From a virus: a stretch of 26,836 nt of DNA. Positions 15,585-24,923 of this stretch are shown here, piece by piece. Position 1 is the stretch's first letter. Each line of letters opens with the position of its first letter. The stretch is from IMG/VR virus record IMGVR_UViG_3300010883_018640, positions 1-26,836 of that record; one strand, written 5' to 3'. A program made the position numbers and the translations under genes. The notes beneath the pieces were generated by a model that was not told where the DNA came from, made no database searches, and was given only the letters and a program-made list of their open reading frames with translations.

Positions 15585-16658
15585 ATGGCATCAAGAACAC
15601 AAGTAAAATATGGATCAGCTGGACTTTTTGTTGGTCCCACCCCTTCAACAGGCGCTCACGCCGCTATTATACAATTACACCGTGTCCAATCTGTTAGTGA
15701 CACTTTTGACCTCCCCTTGGAGGACGTTAATCAATTTGGTCAGACAGCGGCTTTGGACAAGGTGGTAAATTCTTCACCTACTCCGACAATGGAGTTTACA
15801 TATTACACAACTGACGGTCATAATGAAGCAGCATTAGGAATGCCAATCGATGGCAGCAAGTCCATTGCCAGCTTCTTTTTAGATGGAACTCAAGATGATA
15901 AGAATTATTTCTCTCTGTTTACAAAGCAGGGCGTAGATGTCGTTGGTCGTACTCCAGTAGCTACAGAAGATTTTGTTGTAGGTATCGGAAATGGATTTGT
16001 TTCCTCTTACTCCGTCTCCGCATCTGTTGGAGGATTTATGGAATCTAGTGTTTCTATCGAAGGATCAAACTACTCAATTAAAGACGCGGCTGGAGCTGTT
16101 GTTATTCCTGCGATTAACCCAACTGACGGAACAGCTCTTACCACGACTTATACAATACCTGCTGGAACAACTGGGGAAGTTGGGATGCCATCAGTTATCA
16201 AAAAGGGCGATATTGCAATTGCTGGACTACCAACCACTTTGTTGGGTGTAGATCTTAGCAAAGCAAATGTTCAATCATTCTCAGTTTCTGTTGATTTGCC
16301 TCGTGAGGCGCTGGAAAGACTTGGTAGTGACTTCGTATTTGCTCGTCCGCTTCAAACACCTATTAATGCAACAGTATCTTTGGATTTTGCAGTAACCGAC
16401 ATAGTTGAGGGTAGTCTTTCAGACCTTTTTACTTCCTGCTCAGCAACCAGTTTTGACTTCACTATTACTGCTTCACCATGTGTAGGTAGCGCAAAATCTG
16501 AGACATTTAAGATTGAGATTAAAGGCGCATTCTTTGAAAGCGAGAACACTTCTACAGATATTGGTTCTGACAGAAACGGTTCGGTAAGCTTTACGGTTCC
16601 AATTGGAGCGGCTAGCGATACTACAAGAGGTATTTTCTTGGATGGTAGTAGTGAATAG
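15585..16658 (+). CDS. Major tail tube protein
   Basis: 357 aa. It is a beta-rich protein directly before the tape measure, in the usual place for the tube gene. The second half shows a pattern I read as the tube fold: VQSFSVSVDLPREALERLGS, arginine-proline segment FARPLQTPINATVSLDFAV, then FKIEIKGAFFESENTSTDIG and a closing NGSVSFTVPIGAA. Two later genes (24945 and 25793) have a similar layout, so this is probably one member of a tube-fold family. Arginine codons are often CGT, in line with high expression. It has its own promoter-like element and its own terminator, as expected for a protein needed in hundreds of copies. Confidence 0.78.
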   Translation: MASRTQVKYGSAGLFVGPTPSTGAHAAIIQLHRVQSVSDTFDLPLEDVNQFGQTAALDKVVNSSPTPTMEFTYYTTDGHNEAALGMPIDGSKSIASFFLDGTQDDKNYFSLFTKQGVDVVGRTPVATEDFVVGIGNGFVSSYSVSASVGGFMESSVSIEGSNYSIKDAAGAVVIPAINPTDGTALTTTYTIPAGTTGEVGMPSVIKKGDIAIAGLPTTLLGVDLSKANVQSFSVSVDLPREALERLGSDFVFARPLQTPINATVSLDFAVTDIVEGSLSDLFTSCSATSFDFTITASPCVGSAKSETFKIEIKGAFFESENTSTDIGSDRNGSVSFTVPIGAASDTTRGIFLDGSSE

Positions 16659-16690
16659 TAATTAAAGATCTATTAAAATATATTATTAAA

Positions 16691-16719
16691 TCCCACTGGA
16701 AACGGTGGGATTTTTTTTT
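16691..16719 (+). terminator. Rho-independent terminator after tail tube gene
   Basis: Stem TCCCAC / GTGGGA (extended by AAA/TTT) around an 8-nt loop, then nine T. The T-run overlaps the first bases of element P8, so terminator and next promoter are fused. Confidence 0.9.
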
Positions 16720-16744
16720 CACTTTGTTTTGTATTTAATGTAAT
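16717..16744 (+). promoter_or_regulatory. Phage promoter-like element P8 (tape measure)
   Basis: TTTCAC, 16 bp, TGTAAT, then AATAACTAGGTT and ATG. The TTT of the upstream half is the end of the terminator T-run. It ends 12 nt before ATG 16757. Confidence 0.78.
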
Positions 16745-16756
16745 AATAACTAGGTT

Positions 16757-19700
16757 ATGGCTCAAAGCGACTTAGACATTATAGTAGGAGCGGATACGCG
16801 GAATTTAAATCGGAACGTAAATACCGCTGTCCGCAAACTCGAACGTAAAGGCGTTAATTTAGACACTAAAAAGGGTCAGATGGCCTTGGGTCGTATTACG
16901 GGGAAGGCTGATGAGTTTACTAAGTCTCTAGAAGCTTCTAATGCCCGTGTTATTGCGTTCGGAGCGTCTGTTGCAGTTATTGAGGGAGTAAGAAGATCTT
17001 TCACAAAGCTAGTAAGTACAATCGTAGAGGTTGAATCGCAGCTTACAGCTATTAATAGTATTTTGGGTCAATCAAGCGGTACAATTTCAAAGTTTGGAAA
17101 TGAATTATTTGATATTGCGAAAAAAACTGGACAATCTTTTCAAACGGTAGCACAAACTGCTCAAGAATTTGCTCGTCAGGGTTTGGCGGTGGGAGAAACA
17201 TTGAAACGTACTGAAGATTCCCTAATTCTGGTCCGATTAACAACTTTAAAAACTAACGAAGCAGTTGCCGCAATTACGGCAACCCTGAATGGCTTCGCGA
17301 AAGAAGCTCTGACGTCAACTGAAGTTATCAACAAACTTCGTGCTGTTGAAACATCTTTCGCCGTTTCTTCGGATGATTTAGCAGCTGCGCTGGCTCGTTC
17401 TGCTGCTGTAGCTCAGGGTGCTGGAGTTTCATTTAATGAGTTACTGGGTGTTATTACGGCCATGAAGCAGAGAACTGGTCTTGGTGGCGCAACCTTGGGT
17501 CAAGGCCTTAAGACTGCTTTTACTAGACTGAGCTTACCGAATCGTATAGCAGAATTAAAAGACTTAAAAGTTGCAATTGATGATAACTCAAGCGGAATGG
17601 AAAAATTGCGTCAAGTCTCAATTGCTTATAAAGCGGCTCAAGATGCAGGTAATCAATCTTTAGCTGCTCAAATTGGTCAAGTGGCTGCTGGCGGGTTTCA
17701 AATTTCTAAGTTAATCTCCGCATTTCAAGATTTGTCTAGTGCGTATAGTGTCGCTGATAGTGCAGCTTTAAAATCAGGTGAGGCTACCAATGAAGCTAAT
17801 AAGGCAAACGAAGAGTATAACCAAACTATTGGGGGAATAAGCAAACAAATTAATTCCAATATTGGAAAAATTTTTAACAGCGTTGGAGCATTGGGGACTG
17901 GTGACGCAATTAAAGATCTTGTTGGGAACATAAATTCTATTTTAGAAGCTTTTCAAGGAAACAAACTTGGTGCGTCTAATGCATTCATTGGTCTTTTAAA
18001 TGATGCTATTATAGGAGCCAAGAATTTCGGCTTTTTACGTGATGCCGCAGAAGGCTTCGCGAAGGTTTTAAGTGGACCTGGACTTGTTGCTGCTGCTGCA
18101 GTTGTTAAAAATCTATTTGCTAACACATTGGTTCAAGGCGGTGCTTCTCTACTTTCATTAACTGGACTTAACAAAGGACAAAAAAATAGAGAACAAACTC
18201 AAACCGCTACTGTAGCTTTATTAAAACAAGGTACGGAAGAAGAGAAAAAGCAGTTTGCTTTAGCTACTTCGCAAGCACAAAAAGAACAAGTTATTCTTGG
18301 TATTTTAGAAAGACAACTTGCCATTCAAAAAGCTCAAGAAAGATCCGAAGTTAGATTTTCAGAACACTTAAGAAAGAGGGGATTAATTATATCAGGTAGC
18401 GCTGGAGGATATAATATAAAGCGTTCAACCAAGGCTATCGCGCTTAATCGTGGAGTGTCTAATAACGCGGGCGGAACAATTCCAGAAGCAATTATTAGAG
18501 AACAAAATGCTATTGGTAGAAATGTAGGAGGTGCTACATCGAAAGCGCAAGCAAGGGTTATTGAAAAATTTAATTATGGCAGAGGAAAAAAAGGTCCAGC
18601 AGTTGTAAATAGTGAAGAGCTTATCATACCTAATAAGTCTGGGGACATCGTTTTAAATAAAGAAATGATGAAGGGCGGTATGATGAATAAGAGCACGTTT
18701 AATTATGCTGCAGGAAGCAAGAGAGAAATCGCTATAAAAGGCAAACTAGAAAACGGGTTACCCTTGACCGTTAAGGATAAAGAATGGCTACGAAAGAATG
18801 CTGGTACCAATCCAGGAGGGGCTTCAAGTAGAAATCAGAACAAAATTTTACCCGCTACGGCTAGTGCTATTATTAAAAGAGGGGGAAATAGTATTTATGC
18901 CGATAATACTATTGGATCTGTTAGAACAAACAGATTTAAAGAAAGGTCTCAGGGAGTAAATCCAGTAGGCAGACCAACTGCCAAAGAAGCTACCAAAAGA
19001 AACCTAATAAATAAAGGAGCTTCAGGAGCTTTTGAAAACCTTAGAAGTTCAAGTTTCATTGGACCACCTAGGGGTTCTCCAACTGGAGCCGATAATTTTG
19101 GTGAGTTTGCAAGGAGACAAGATAGTCTTGATAATGCCGACCGTATAGCTCAAGAAAGAGAAGCCAAGAAACGGCGAGCACTTGAAGCGCAAAAGATAAG
19201 AGAGCAGGAACTACGAAGAGAGAAAGCTCTGCAGCGACGTGACATAGAAGAAGACGTAAGGAGACAAGATCAGACAAGTCGATTCCAAGGCGCAACTCCA
19301 GTAAATGCAAATACTAGGTTCTCGCAAGCAGACAGATCGATGGTATTAAATGATGAATATCGATCAGAGTTAAAAACGCAGATGGGAAGAAGGGGGATGA
19401 GCATGAAAGATTTGAATAGTACCCCAGAAGGCAAAAAGCTTAGACAACAAGTTAGAACCGCTGTTAAAACTTCTGTTGGTAATAGATTTTTTGAAATAGA
19501 CCAACAAATAGCCGAACAACAAGTTAAGGGAGCTCAAGCAGCAATAGATAAACAAAGCCGTAAAGGAATAGGAGGGAGATTAGGTATGCCGAGTTTCAGA
19601 GGTATAGAAAAACGTTTTGAGCAGGATAAGACTATGACACCTATGGCTAAGAAAATGATAAAAGCCGATATTTCAAATAGGAGATTCCAAAGAAACCAAG

Positions 19701-22700
19701 GAATTGCTCAAAGGGGATTTTTAGGCAGTATGGTTTTGAGTATGTCTGCTCCAACGATAGGTCGTGGCGCTGAATTCATAGCTGGAAAAGCGGGTCAAGA
19801 TGAAGATGCTGCTAAAAGAACTGGAAATATTTTCGAAGGCGCGGCGCAAGGAGCTTCGACGGGCATGTCCGCTGGATCATTGTTTGGACTGCCTGCAATG
19901 ATAGCTGGGACTGTAGGAGGCGCTATACTTGGAGGTGTTTCATCTGCAGGAAAAAAGGAGTCACCCTCAGATATATTAGCCGCACAATTTGACAAGCTTC
20001 AAGAAACAAATGCAAACAGCGCCAATGCGATTAAATCTTTTTTACAGTCTCAATCTCTAATTTCGGACTTAATATCTTCTGGAGATCTTGATCAGCAGAA
20101 AATATTAGGTATAGAAGACGCAACAAACAAAACTTTAAGAGAGTCGGGTTTAACATCCGAACAAATTGAAAAATTGACATCTGCGACCTCGAACGATAGG
20201 GGCGATGTAGCCGTGGAATTGCAGAGACAGTTAAATTCGCAAACATTTGAGGCTAAAAATAGGCTTGACGTAACAAAAATACTCGAAGATACAACGGGTA
20301 GTCGAGTTGTTCAAACTGATTTTAGCAGAAATCGTGAAAAAATGATAATGAATTTAGCCAGAAACGGCCAAGGCCAAGGGGCGAGTGGTCTTTCTATGCT
20401 TGAGGGCTTCGACAAACTTCTGTCGAAGATGGGAATGAGTAGCAACAGTTTTATTGTAGAGGACGATCCTTTCTCTGACATATCCGAAGATCAAAAAAAG
20501 GAACTAAAAAACATAAATTTAAGTAATGTTGATTTTAGTGCAATGGATCAAGCTATGAAGAATTCTGGTGATTCTATAGGTGAATTCTCAAAATCTATAT
20601 CCGAAGGACTCAGTTCCGGCCGTTTTGGCGGGATACAAAAAGCGTTAATGCGTTTGGGAATTGACATAGACGATTTGCCTTCTGCGATTAGAGAATCATC
20701 TGATGCACTACACGAATACGGTAATATTATAAGCGAAAGTTTTAAATCTGGAGGTGGATTCCAAGACATGGCAAACCGAAGGTCGATGACAAGAACAAGG
20801 GTAGGGTTGGGAATTAATAGTGCTGCGTTTGGTAGGGCGCAAATGGAGAACTTTAATGTACAAAGAAGTATAAACAATGCAAGCTCATTCAGGGATCAAT
20901 TATCTGGCCCAACCGAAATAAACAGAGAAAGAAGTGCTCTATTAATGTCTGGTAGCAGATTCGGACTAACAGGCTCAGGAAGGGATGATAATTTTAATAA
21001 GATACAAGCATTAAAAGTTAAGGAAGAAGAGGTCTTAACTGGAACAAACAAAAATAAAATTTTTGACGACACCATTGGGGGAATAGACGAACTCATAAAC
21101 CCTATAGTTACTTCTGGCACTAGTTTTGATGAAGAGAAATTGACCCCAGTTCTAGCGAAAATGGCAACAGGAATTTCTAGCCTAGAAGAGCTCAATAATA
21201 TAAGAACCGAACTAAAAAACATTTTCTCTGGGACCGAGGGTGTAGAAACAACACTGAACAGTTTAGTATTATCAGCTGCCGAGAGTCTTGAACTTGAAAA
21301 AATAGCGTCGAATGATAGAAGGGAAAACATAAACATTTCTAACAACCAAGAAGCTATTCTTAGGAAGTTAAGAACAGACCAATCCGTAAGATCTCAACAA
21401 GGATCTGAAATGGGAATGAGCGTGTCAGAAGTGATGGGCAGAGATGATCCAACTATCGCTGGTAAAGTTAGAGCTCAAGGAGAATATACAAGTACAAAGG
21501 GAGTTAAGAAAGTATTGACAAATGAGGCTGGAGAAATTAGAGAGGGTTTTGTTGCTGCCTTGGAAGAGAAAGACGAAGACGGAAAATTTAAAATAGATAG
21601 ATTTACGCAAGCAAGTATGTTATCTGAATTTGACAGAAATATAAAAAATACTGGAACGGAGGTTGACGAGAACGGACAATTTAAATTCAATAAATATGAT
21701 GTTGCTGGAAGAGCTAACGAAGCTATTAGACGCATGGGAGAAGGGCAATATGGCTCACGAATGGAAACTGCTGGATTTGGAGTCTTAACAAACGAAATAA
21801 CCAGCAGGGGCAAAACTAATGACGCCTTAATTGCAAGTACTCCATCGAGCGTAAGAGAAGCATTTACAGAACGAAAAGATGTCGTAAACAGGGATGCTGG
21901 TTTGAGTGGATTGGTAGTCCCCCAAAACAAAGAACAGGCAAGGTTACGAGACCAATATATCAAAGAATATTCCAGAATACAAAACAATAACAATCTTGGG
22001 CGTTACGATGGACCTAAGAGTTTTCATACTAAAAGTGGCATGGAGACAACAGAAAGGCATCAAATAGACCAAAGTGCCATTTTCAACAATCCCTTTAAAA
22101 ACGCATATAGCGAACGAGGAATGTTTAATCATGGAACTGAGATGTATGACCAAATATTTAACTCATCTGTCTTGGAATCTGGAGATTTTGATATTAAGAG
22201 TGGAATGCCATTAGACTTCAATAAGAATAACGCACGTCTTGGATATGGCGCAGCAAGTATGGCACCCGTCGGCGTCGATCTCGACGATCCAAGGGAAAAT
22301 TATATGTTCTCACAGAGTCAGGGAAAATCAGATAATGCAGCGTTCCGATCAATGATGGGACTTCCTAATTTAATCGAAGGTGGAGATGCTAACGCTTATC
22401 AGTATGGAACAGACAGTGCTGTTAAAGATACTAAGCCAGCACCTGAAGAAACCACAAATCCCTTAATAGAAGAACTTAAGAAAACTAATACAGCGTTATC
22501 GGCGCTTGCAGAGTCAAAAAATAATACCGACTTTCTGACAGAAATTTTAAGGTCTTTAGAACAAGGGAAGTCAGATAAAACTATAACTGGTGACGAGATG
22601 GGTACAGCAATAAAAGCGATAGACGATTTTAAATCATCAGATAAGACGCAAGGTGATAGGGGAAATCTTGAAGCAGTTATACAAAAACTTGTTGAAAATC

Positions 22701-22978
22701 AAGAAATTACATTTAGTGAGCTTTTAGAGCAAATTAAACAAGACAAGCAAAACAGTAACGTTGAACAACTTGCAGATCTGAATCAAAATATTGCCACATT
22801 CATTACCACTCTAAACGAAGGTGTAGAAAGTAAGGTGGAGACATTTAATAATTTTACATTATCTTTTGATGGAGTAGAAGAAAACTTTGCAAATACAGAG
22901 GCTATGATCGAATCAATGAGAACAAGGCTGGAGGGTTTAGAAGCCTCATTGAGAGGTGACGTTGTAGCACCTGCATAA
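16757..22978 (+). CDS. Tail tape measure protein
   Basis: 2073 aa, the longest gene in the window, placed directly after the tail tube. Residues about 60-340 are the conserved tape-measure core: helical, with SVAVIEGVRRSFTKLVSTIV, TLKTNEAVAAITATLNGFAK and GLGGATLGQGLKTAFTRLSL. About residue 610 has GPAVVNSEELIIPNKSGDIV. Residues about 780-840 are an Arg/Glu coiled coil (AQEREAKKRRALEAQKIREQ). Residues about 985-1065 are hydrophobic and glycine-rich (MVLSMSAPTI; LFGLPAMIAGTVGGAILGGV), a possible membrane-active segment. The C-terminal ~170 residues are helical. At about 0.15 nm per residue, the length would allow a tail up to roughly 300 nm, an upper estimate. The first ~300 residues use mainly CGN arginine codons, later parts mainly AGA/AGG. 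Confidence 0.92.
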   Translation: MAQSDLDIIVGADTRNLNRNVNTAVRKLERKGVNLDTKKGQMALGRITGKADEFTKSLEASNARVIAFGASVAVIEGVRRSFTKLVSTIVEVESQLTAINSILGQSSGTISKFGNELFDIAKKTGQSFQTVAQTAQEFARQGLAVGETLKRTEDSLILVRLTTLKTNEAVAAITATLNGFAKEALTSTEVINKLRAVETSFAVSSDDLAAALARSAAVAQGAGVSFNELLGVITAMKQRTGLGGATLGQGLKTAFTRLSLPNRIAELKDLKVAIDDNSSGMEKLRQVSIAYKAAQDAGNQSLAAQIGQVAAGGFQISKLISAFQDLSSAYSVADSAALKSGEATNEANKANEEYNQTIGGISKQINSNIGKIFNSVGALGTGDAIKDLVGNINSILEAFQGNKLGASNAFIGLLNDAIIGAKNFGFLRDAAEGFAKVLSGPGLVAAAAVVKNLFANTLVQGGASLLSLTGLNKGQKNREQTQTATVALLKQGTEEEKKQFALATSQAQKEQVILGILERQLAIQKAQERSEVRFSEHLRKRGLIISGSAGGYNIKRSTKAIALNRGVSNNAGGTIPEAIIREQNAIGRNVGGATSKAQARVIEKFNYGRGKKGPAVVNSEELIIPNKSGDIVLNKEMMKGGMMNKSTFNYAAGSKREIAIKGKLENGLPLTVKDKEWLRKNAGTNPGGASSRNQNKILPATASAIIKRGGNSIYADNTIGSVRTNRFKERSQGVNPVGRPTAKEATKRNLINKGASGAFENLRSSSFIGPPRGSPTGADNFGEFARRQDSLDNADRIAQEREAKKRRALEAQKIREQELRREKALQRRDIEEDVRRQDQTSRFQGATPVNANTRFSQADRSMVLNDEYRSELKTQMGRRGMSMKDLNSTPEGKKLRQQVRTAVKTSVGNRFFEIDQQIAEQQVKGAQAAIDKQSRKGIGGRLGMPSFRGIEKRFEQDKTMTPMAKKMIKADISNRRFQRNQGIAQRGFLGSMVLSMSAPTIGRGAEFIAGKAGQDEDAAKRTGNIFEGAAQGASTGMSAGSLFGLPAMIAGTVGGAILGGVSSAGKKESPSDILAAQFDKLQETNANSANAIKSFLQSQSLISDLISSGDLDQQKILGIEDATNKTLRESGLTSEQIEKLTSATSNDRGDVAVELQRQLNSQTFEAKNRLDVTKILEDTTGSRVVQTDFSRNREKMIMNLARNGQGQGASGLSMLEGFDKLLSKMGMSSNSFIVEDDPFSDISEDQKKELKNINLSNVDFSAMDQAMKNSGDSIGEFSKSISEGLSSGRFGGIQKALMRLGIDIDDLPSAIRESSDALHEYGNIISESFKSGGGFQDMANRRSMTRTRVGLGINSAAFGRAQMENFNVQRSINNASSFRDQLSGPTEINRERSALLMSGSRFGLTGSGRDDNFNKIQALKVKEEEVLTGTNKNKIFDDTIGGIDELINPIVTSGTSFDEEKLTPVLAKMATGISSLEELNNIRTELKNIFSGTEGVETTLNSLVLSAAESLELEKIASNDRRENINISNNQEAILRKLRTDQSVRSQQGSEMGMSVSEVMGRDDPTIAGKVRAQGEYTSTKGVKKVLTNEAGEIREGFVAALEEKDEDGKFKIDRFTQASMLSEFDRNIKNTGTEVDENGQFKFNKYDVAGRANEAIRRMGEGQYGSRMETAGFGVLTNEITSRGKTNDALIASTPSSVREAFTERKDVVNRDAGLSGLVVPQNKEQARLRDQYIKEYSRIQNNNNLGRYDGPKSFHTKSGMETTERHQIDQSAIFNNPFKNAYSERGMFNHGTEMYDQIFNSSVLESGDFDIKSGMPLDFNKNNARLGYGAASMAPVGVDLDDPRENYMFSQSQGKSDNAAFRSMMGLPNLIEGGDANAYQYGTDSAVKDTKPAPEETTNPLIEELKKTNTALSALAESKNNTDFLTEILRSLEQGKSDKTITGDEMGTAIKAIDDFKSSDKTQGDRGNLEAVIQKLVENQEITFSELLEQIKQDKQNSNVEQLADLNQNIATFITTLNEGVESKVETFNNFTLSFDGVEENFANTEAMIESMRTRLEGLEASLRGDVVAPA

Positions 22979-23006
22979 TTTCTCATTTTACCCTTTTAAA
23001 TGTAAT
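22979..23006 (+). promoter_or_regulatory. Phage promoter-like element P9
   Basis: TTTCTC, 16 bp, TGTAAT. It begins at the base after the tape-measure TAA stop (22976-22978) and ends 19 nt before ATG 23026. A GGAGG Shine-Dalgarno lies between element and ATG, so this transcript has a normal leader. Confidence 0.8.
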
Positions 23007-23025
23007 ACTACCTTGGAGGCAAGGT

Positions 23026-23244
23026 ATGGAAGAAAAGGATTATTTATATTTCAATTTTTTGGGCAAACGGTGTATCAAATACATGTTTAAACAATATTTG
23101 TATCATTTAGAAGATTTACTTGATAAAAAGTGCATTTCTAATGATGATTATGAAGAGGCAAGACAGAGAATTCTAGATGTTGGCAATGATCAAGCTAGGT
23201 TTTTCGAAGATCAGGCTGAGAATTACTATAAAATCAATAGGTAA
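23026..23244 (+). CDS. Small protein after tape measure, function unknown
   Basis: 72 aa: MEEKDYLYFNFLGKRCIKYM, then a helical part with YLYHLEDLLDKKCISNDDYE and EEARQRILDVGNDQARFFED. I do not recognise it. It has the clearest Shine-Dalgarno of the window (GGAGG) and its own promoter-like element, so it is very likely a real gene despite its size. It lies 9 nt before the 256-aa gene and is probably co-transcribed with it. A small tail-assembly or tape-measure-associated factor is possible. Confidence 0.75.
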   Translation: MEEKDYLYFNFLGKRCIKYMFKQYLYHLEDLLDKKCISNDDYEEARQRILDVGNDQARFFEDQAENYYKINR

Positions 23245-23253
23245 GGGAAATTT

Positions 23254-24024
23254 ATGAAAAAATTATATACATTCAAGGGGAAAATAGGCGAAGAAACTTT
23301 TGATTTTGGTCTTAAAAAGCCAAATAGAAGCGAAATGGAAGATTTAGAAATCTTTCAAGCTGCGATTAAGTCGAAACTTATGAACATGGGCGTTCAAACA
23401 AAAGCGGCTGTTGATAAGTATTACATGGATAATTGCGACGGAGCGATGACAAAAGGTGATGAGTATGAAATTACCAAATTACGCCAACAGCTTGTAAGAA
23501 AAGAAGAAGATTTGCTAACTAGTACGGGCGATAAAAACAAAGATACTAGAATCAAATTATACGAAGAGATAAATAAGTTGTCAGATCAGATTAGAAATTT
23601 CAATGAATATTATTCGGCAATTTATGATGATACTGTTGAGACTAAAGCTCGCAACAAATCAATTGACTATGCTTTTTTAAACTTTTCTCTGATTGATGAA
23701 AAAGCTATGTTTGAATCAGATAATGAGCATCCACAAAAAAGAATGATTGAGCAGTTCCAGCATATGGAAGAAAAGCAAGATGGCGAAAATGGAGACGAAT
23801 GGTCTGAAATTTATAACAAACTAGTTTTTCTATTTACTTTGTGGTTTATGGGAATCGCTGACACCGAACAAGATTTCGAAGGATTTTATAAAGAAAATTT
23901 CGGTAAAAAAATTGAAACAGAAATTGAAGAAGAGGAAATAGAAAAAGAAGTAGTAGAGGAAGTCAAGGCGGAATCAGAAGAAAAAAAAGCTAAAAAGAAA
24001 GTAAAAAAAGATAGTAAGAAGTAA
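23254..24024 (+). CDS. Putative tail assembly protein (chaperone-like)
   Basis: 256 aa. The start MKKLYTFKGKIGEETFDFGL has a strand-like pattern, followed by helices (KKPNRSEMEDLEIFQAAIKS) and a coiled coil near residues 70-115. A hydrophobic helix LVFLFTLWFMGIADTEQ is near residue 195. The last ~40 residues are alternating acidic and lysine runs (IETEIEEEEIEKEVVEEV; KKAKKKVKKDSKK). Tail-assembly chaperones usually lie next to the tape measure gene and can be charged and helical, which is the basis for this guess. The TAA stop overlaps the next ATG by one base. A slippery A-run near the end was tested by eye and does not lead to a fusion. Role tentative. Confidence 0.62.
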   Translation: MKKLYTFKGKIGEETFDFGLKKPNRSEMEDLEIFQAAIKSKLMNMGVQTKAAVDKYYMDNCDGAMTKGDEYEITKLRQQLVRKEEDLLTSTGDKNKDTRIKLYEEINKLSDQIRNFNEYYSAIYDDTVETKARNKSIDYAFLNFSLIDEKAMFESDNEHPQKRMIEQFQHMEEKQDGENGDEWSEIYNKLVFLFTLWFMGIADTEQDFEGFYKENFGKKIETEIEEEEIEKEVVEEVKAESEEKKAKKKVKKDSKK

Positions 24025-24923
24025 TGAACGAAGATTCTATTCTTCGAAGTGCGCTTTCGGAAATATTAAAAGGCTATTCTTATGATATTGAGAATAGCCT
24101 TTATATAAAACACATGTCTCTGGATGATCATGTAGATTACGAAAGAGTATATTCTTTTTTTTACGAAAGATTAAAAAAAAGAGGAGTAGAGACTTCTGAA
24201 AGTTTAATAGAAAGGGCTATTTCTCAAGATTTGTGGTCAGAGGAGAAGGAAAGCAAGATTAAAGATCTAGAAGAATTAAATGACCAACTAAAAAAAACTA
24301 TTCAGAAGTCACTGGCGGAAGACATGAAAAAACATGCAAAGAGTGAACTTGAAGCGAATGAAAAAGAATATCAGAATTTGTTGGATCAAAAATACTCAAT
24401 TACATCCAGCTCAATAGAAAAAATTACTGATAGAAGAATGCATGAACATTACATTGTGAATTCTTTATATTTAGACAGAGATCTTTCTCAAAAAAAGTTT
24501 AATGAAAAAGACTTTGATGAAATAGAGCCAGAAGAGTTATTTAAAATTAACAAAAGTTATACTAAATATACTGAAAAATTAAAAGAATCAAATATTAAAA
24601 GAATATCTATTAAACATTTTTTTCGAAGTTCTTGGGACCTATCAAAAAACACATATCAATATTTTGGAAAACCTATTAGTCAAATTACATATTTTCAAAC
24701 AAACTTGGCAACAAATGCAAATACATTTTCAAGTATTTTTAAAAACTATCCAGGTATTGAATCTGAAGATCCAGACGAGATAATTGAATTTGCACAAATG
24801 AGGTACGAAGCCGAAAAAAATACAGGCAAAAATAAAAGTTTTACAGGAGCTGATTCCGAAAAATTGAGAAGGGCTGGTATTCAAGTCGCTGACAGGTCTG
24901 CACAATTCAATAAGGTTCGATAA
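24024..24923 (+). CDS. Putative tail assembly protein, translationally coupled
   Basis: 299 aa, starting MNEDSILRSALSEILKGYSY with TAATG overlap to the previous gene. It is strongly helical: residues about 70-130 form a coiled coil (SKIKDLEELNDQLKKTIQKS and following), and the C-terminal part has FAQMRYEAEKNTGKNKSF and DSEKLRRAGIQVADRSAQF. No catalytic motif is visible. With its coupled partner it may form a tail-assembly chaperone pair, here placed after rather than before the tape measure, which would be an unusual order. Alternatively it may be a minor virion protein. Element P10 begins inside its last codons. Confidence 0.62.
   Translation: MNEDSILRSALSEILKGYSYDIENSLYIKHMSLDDHVDYERVYSFFYERLKKRGVETSESLIERAISQDLWSEEKESKIKDLEELNDQLKKTIQKSLAEDMKKHAKSELEANEKEYQNLLDQKYSITSSSIEKITDRRMHEHYIVNSLYLDRDLSQKKFNEKDFDEIEPEELFKINKSYTKYTEKLKESNIKRISIKHFFRSSWDLSKNTYQYFGKPISQITYFQTNLATNANTFSSIFKNYPGIESEDPDEIIEFAQMRYEAEKNTGKNKSFTGADSEKLRRAGIQVADRSAQFNKVR

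Noticed and set aside
24003-24018. Slippery A-AAA-AAA heptamer near the end of the 256-aa gene that could give a -1 frameshift into the 299-aa gene
   Set aside because: The downstream gene is in the -1 frame, but that frame has TAG at 24012 and TAA at 24015, so a slip there would end at once and not make a fusion.
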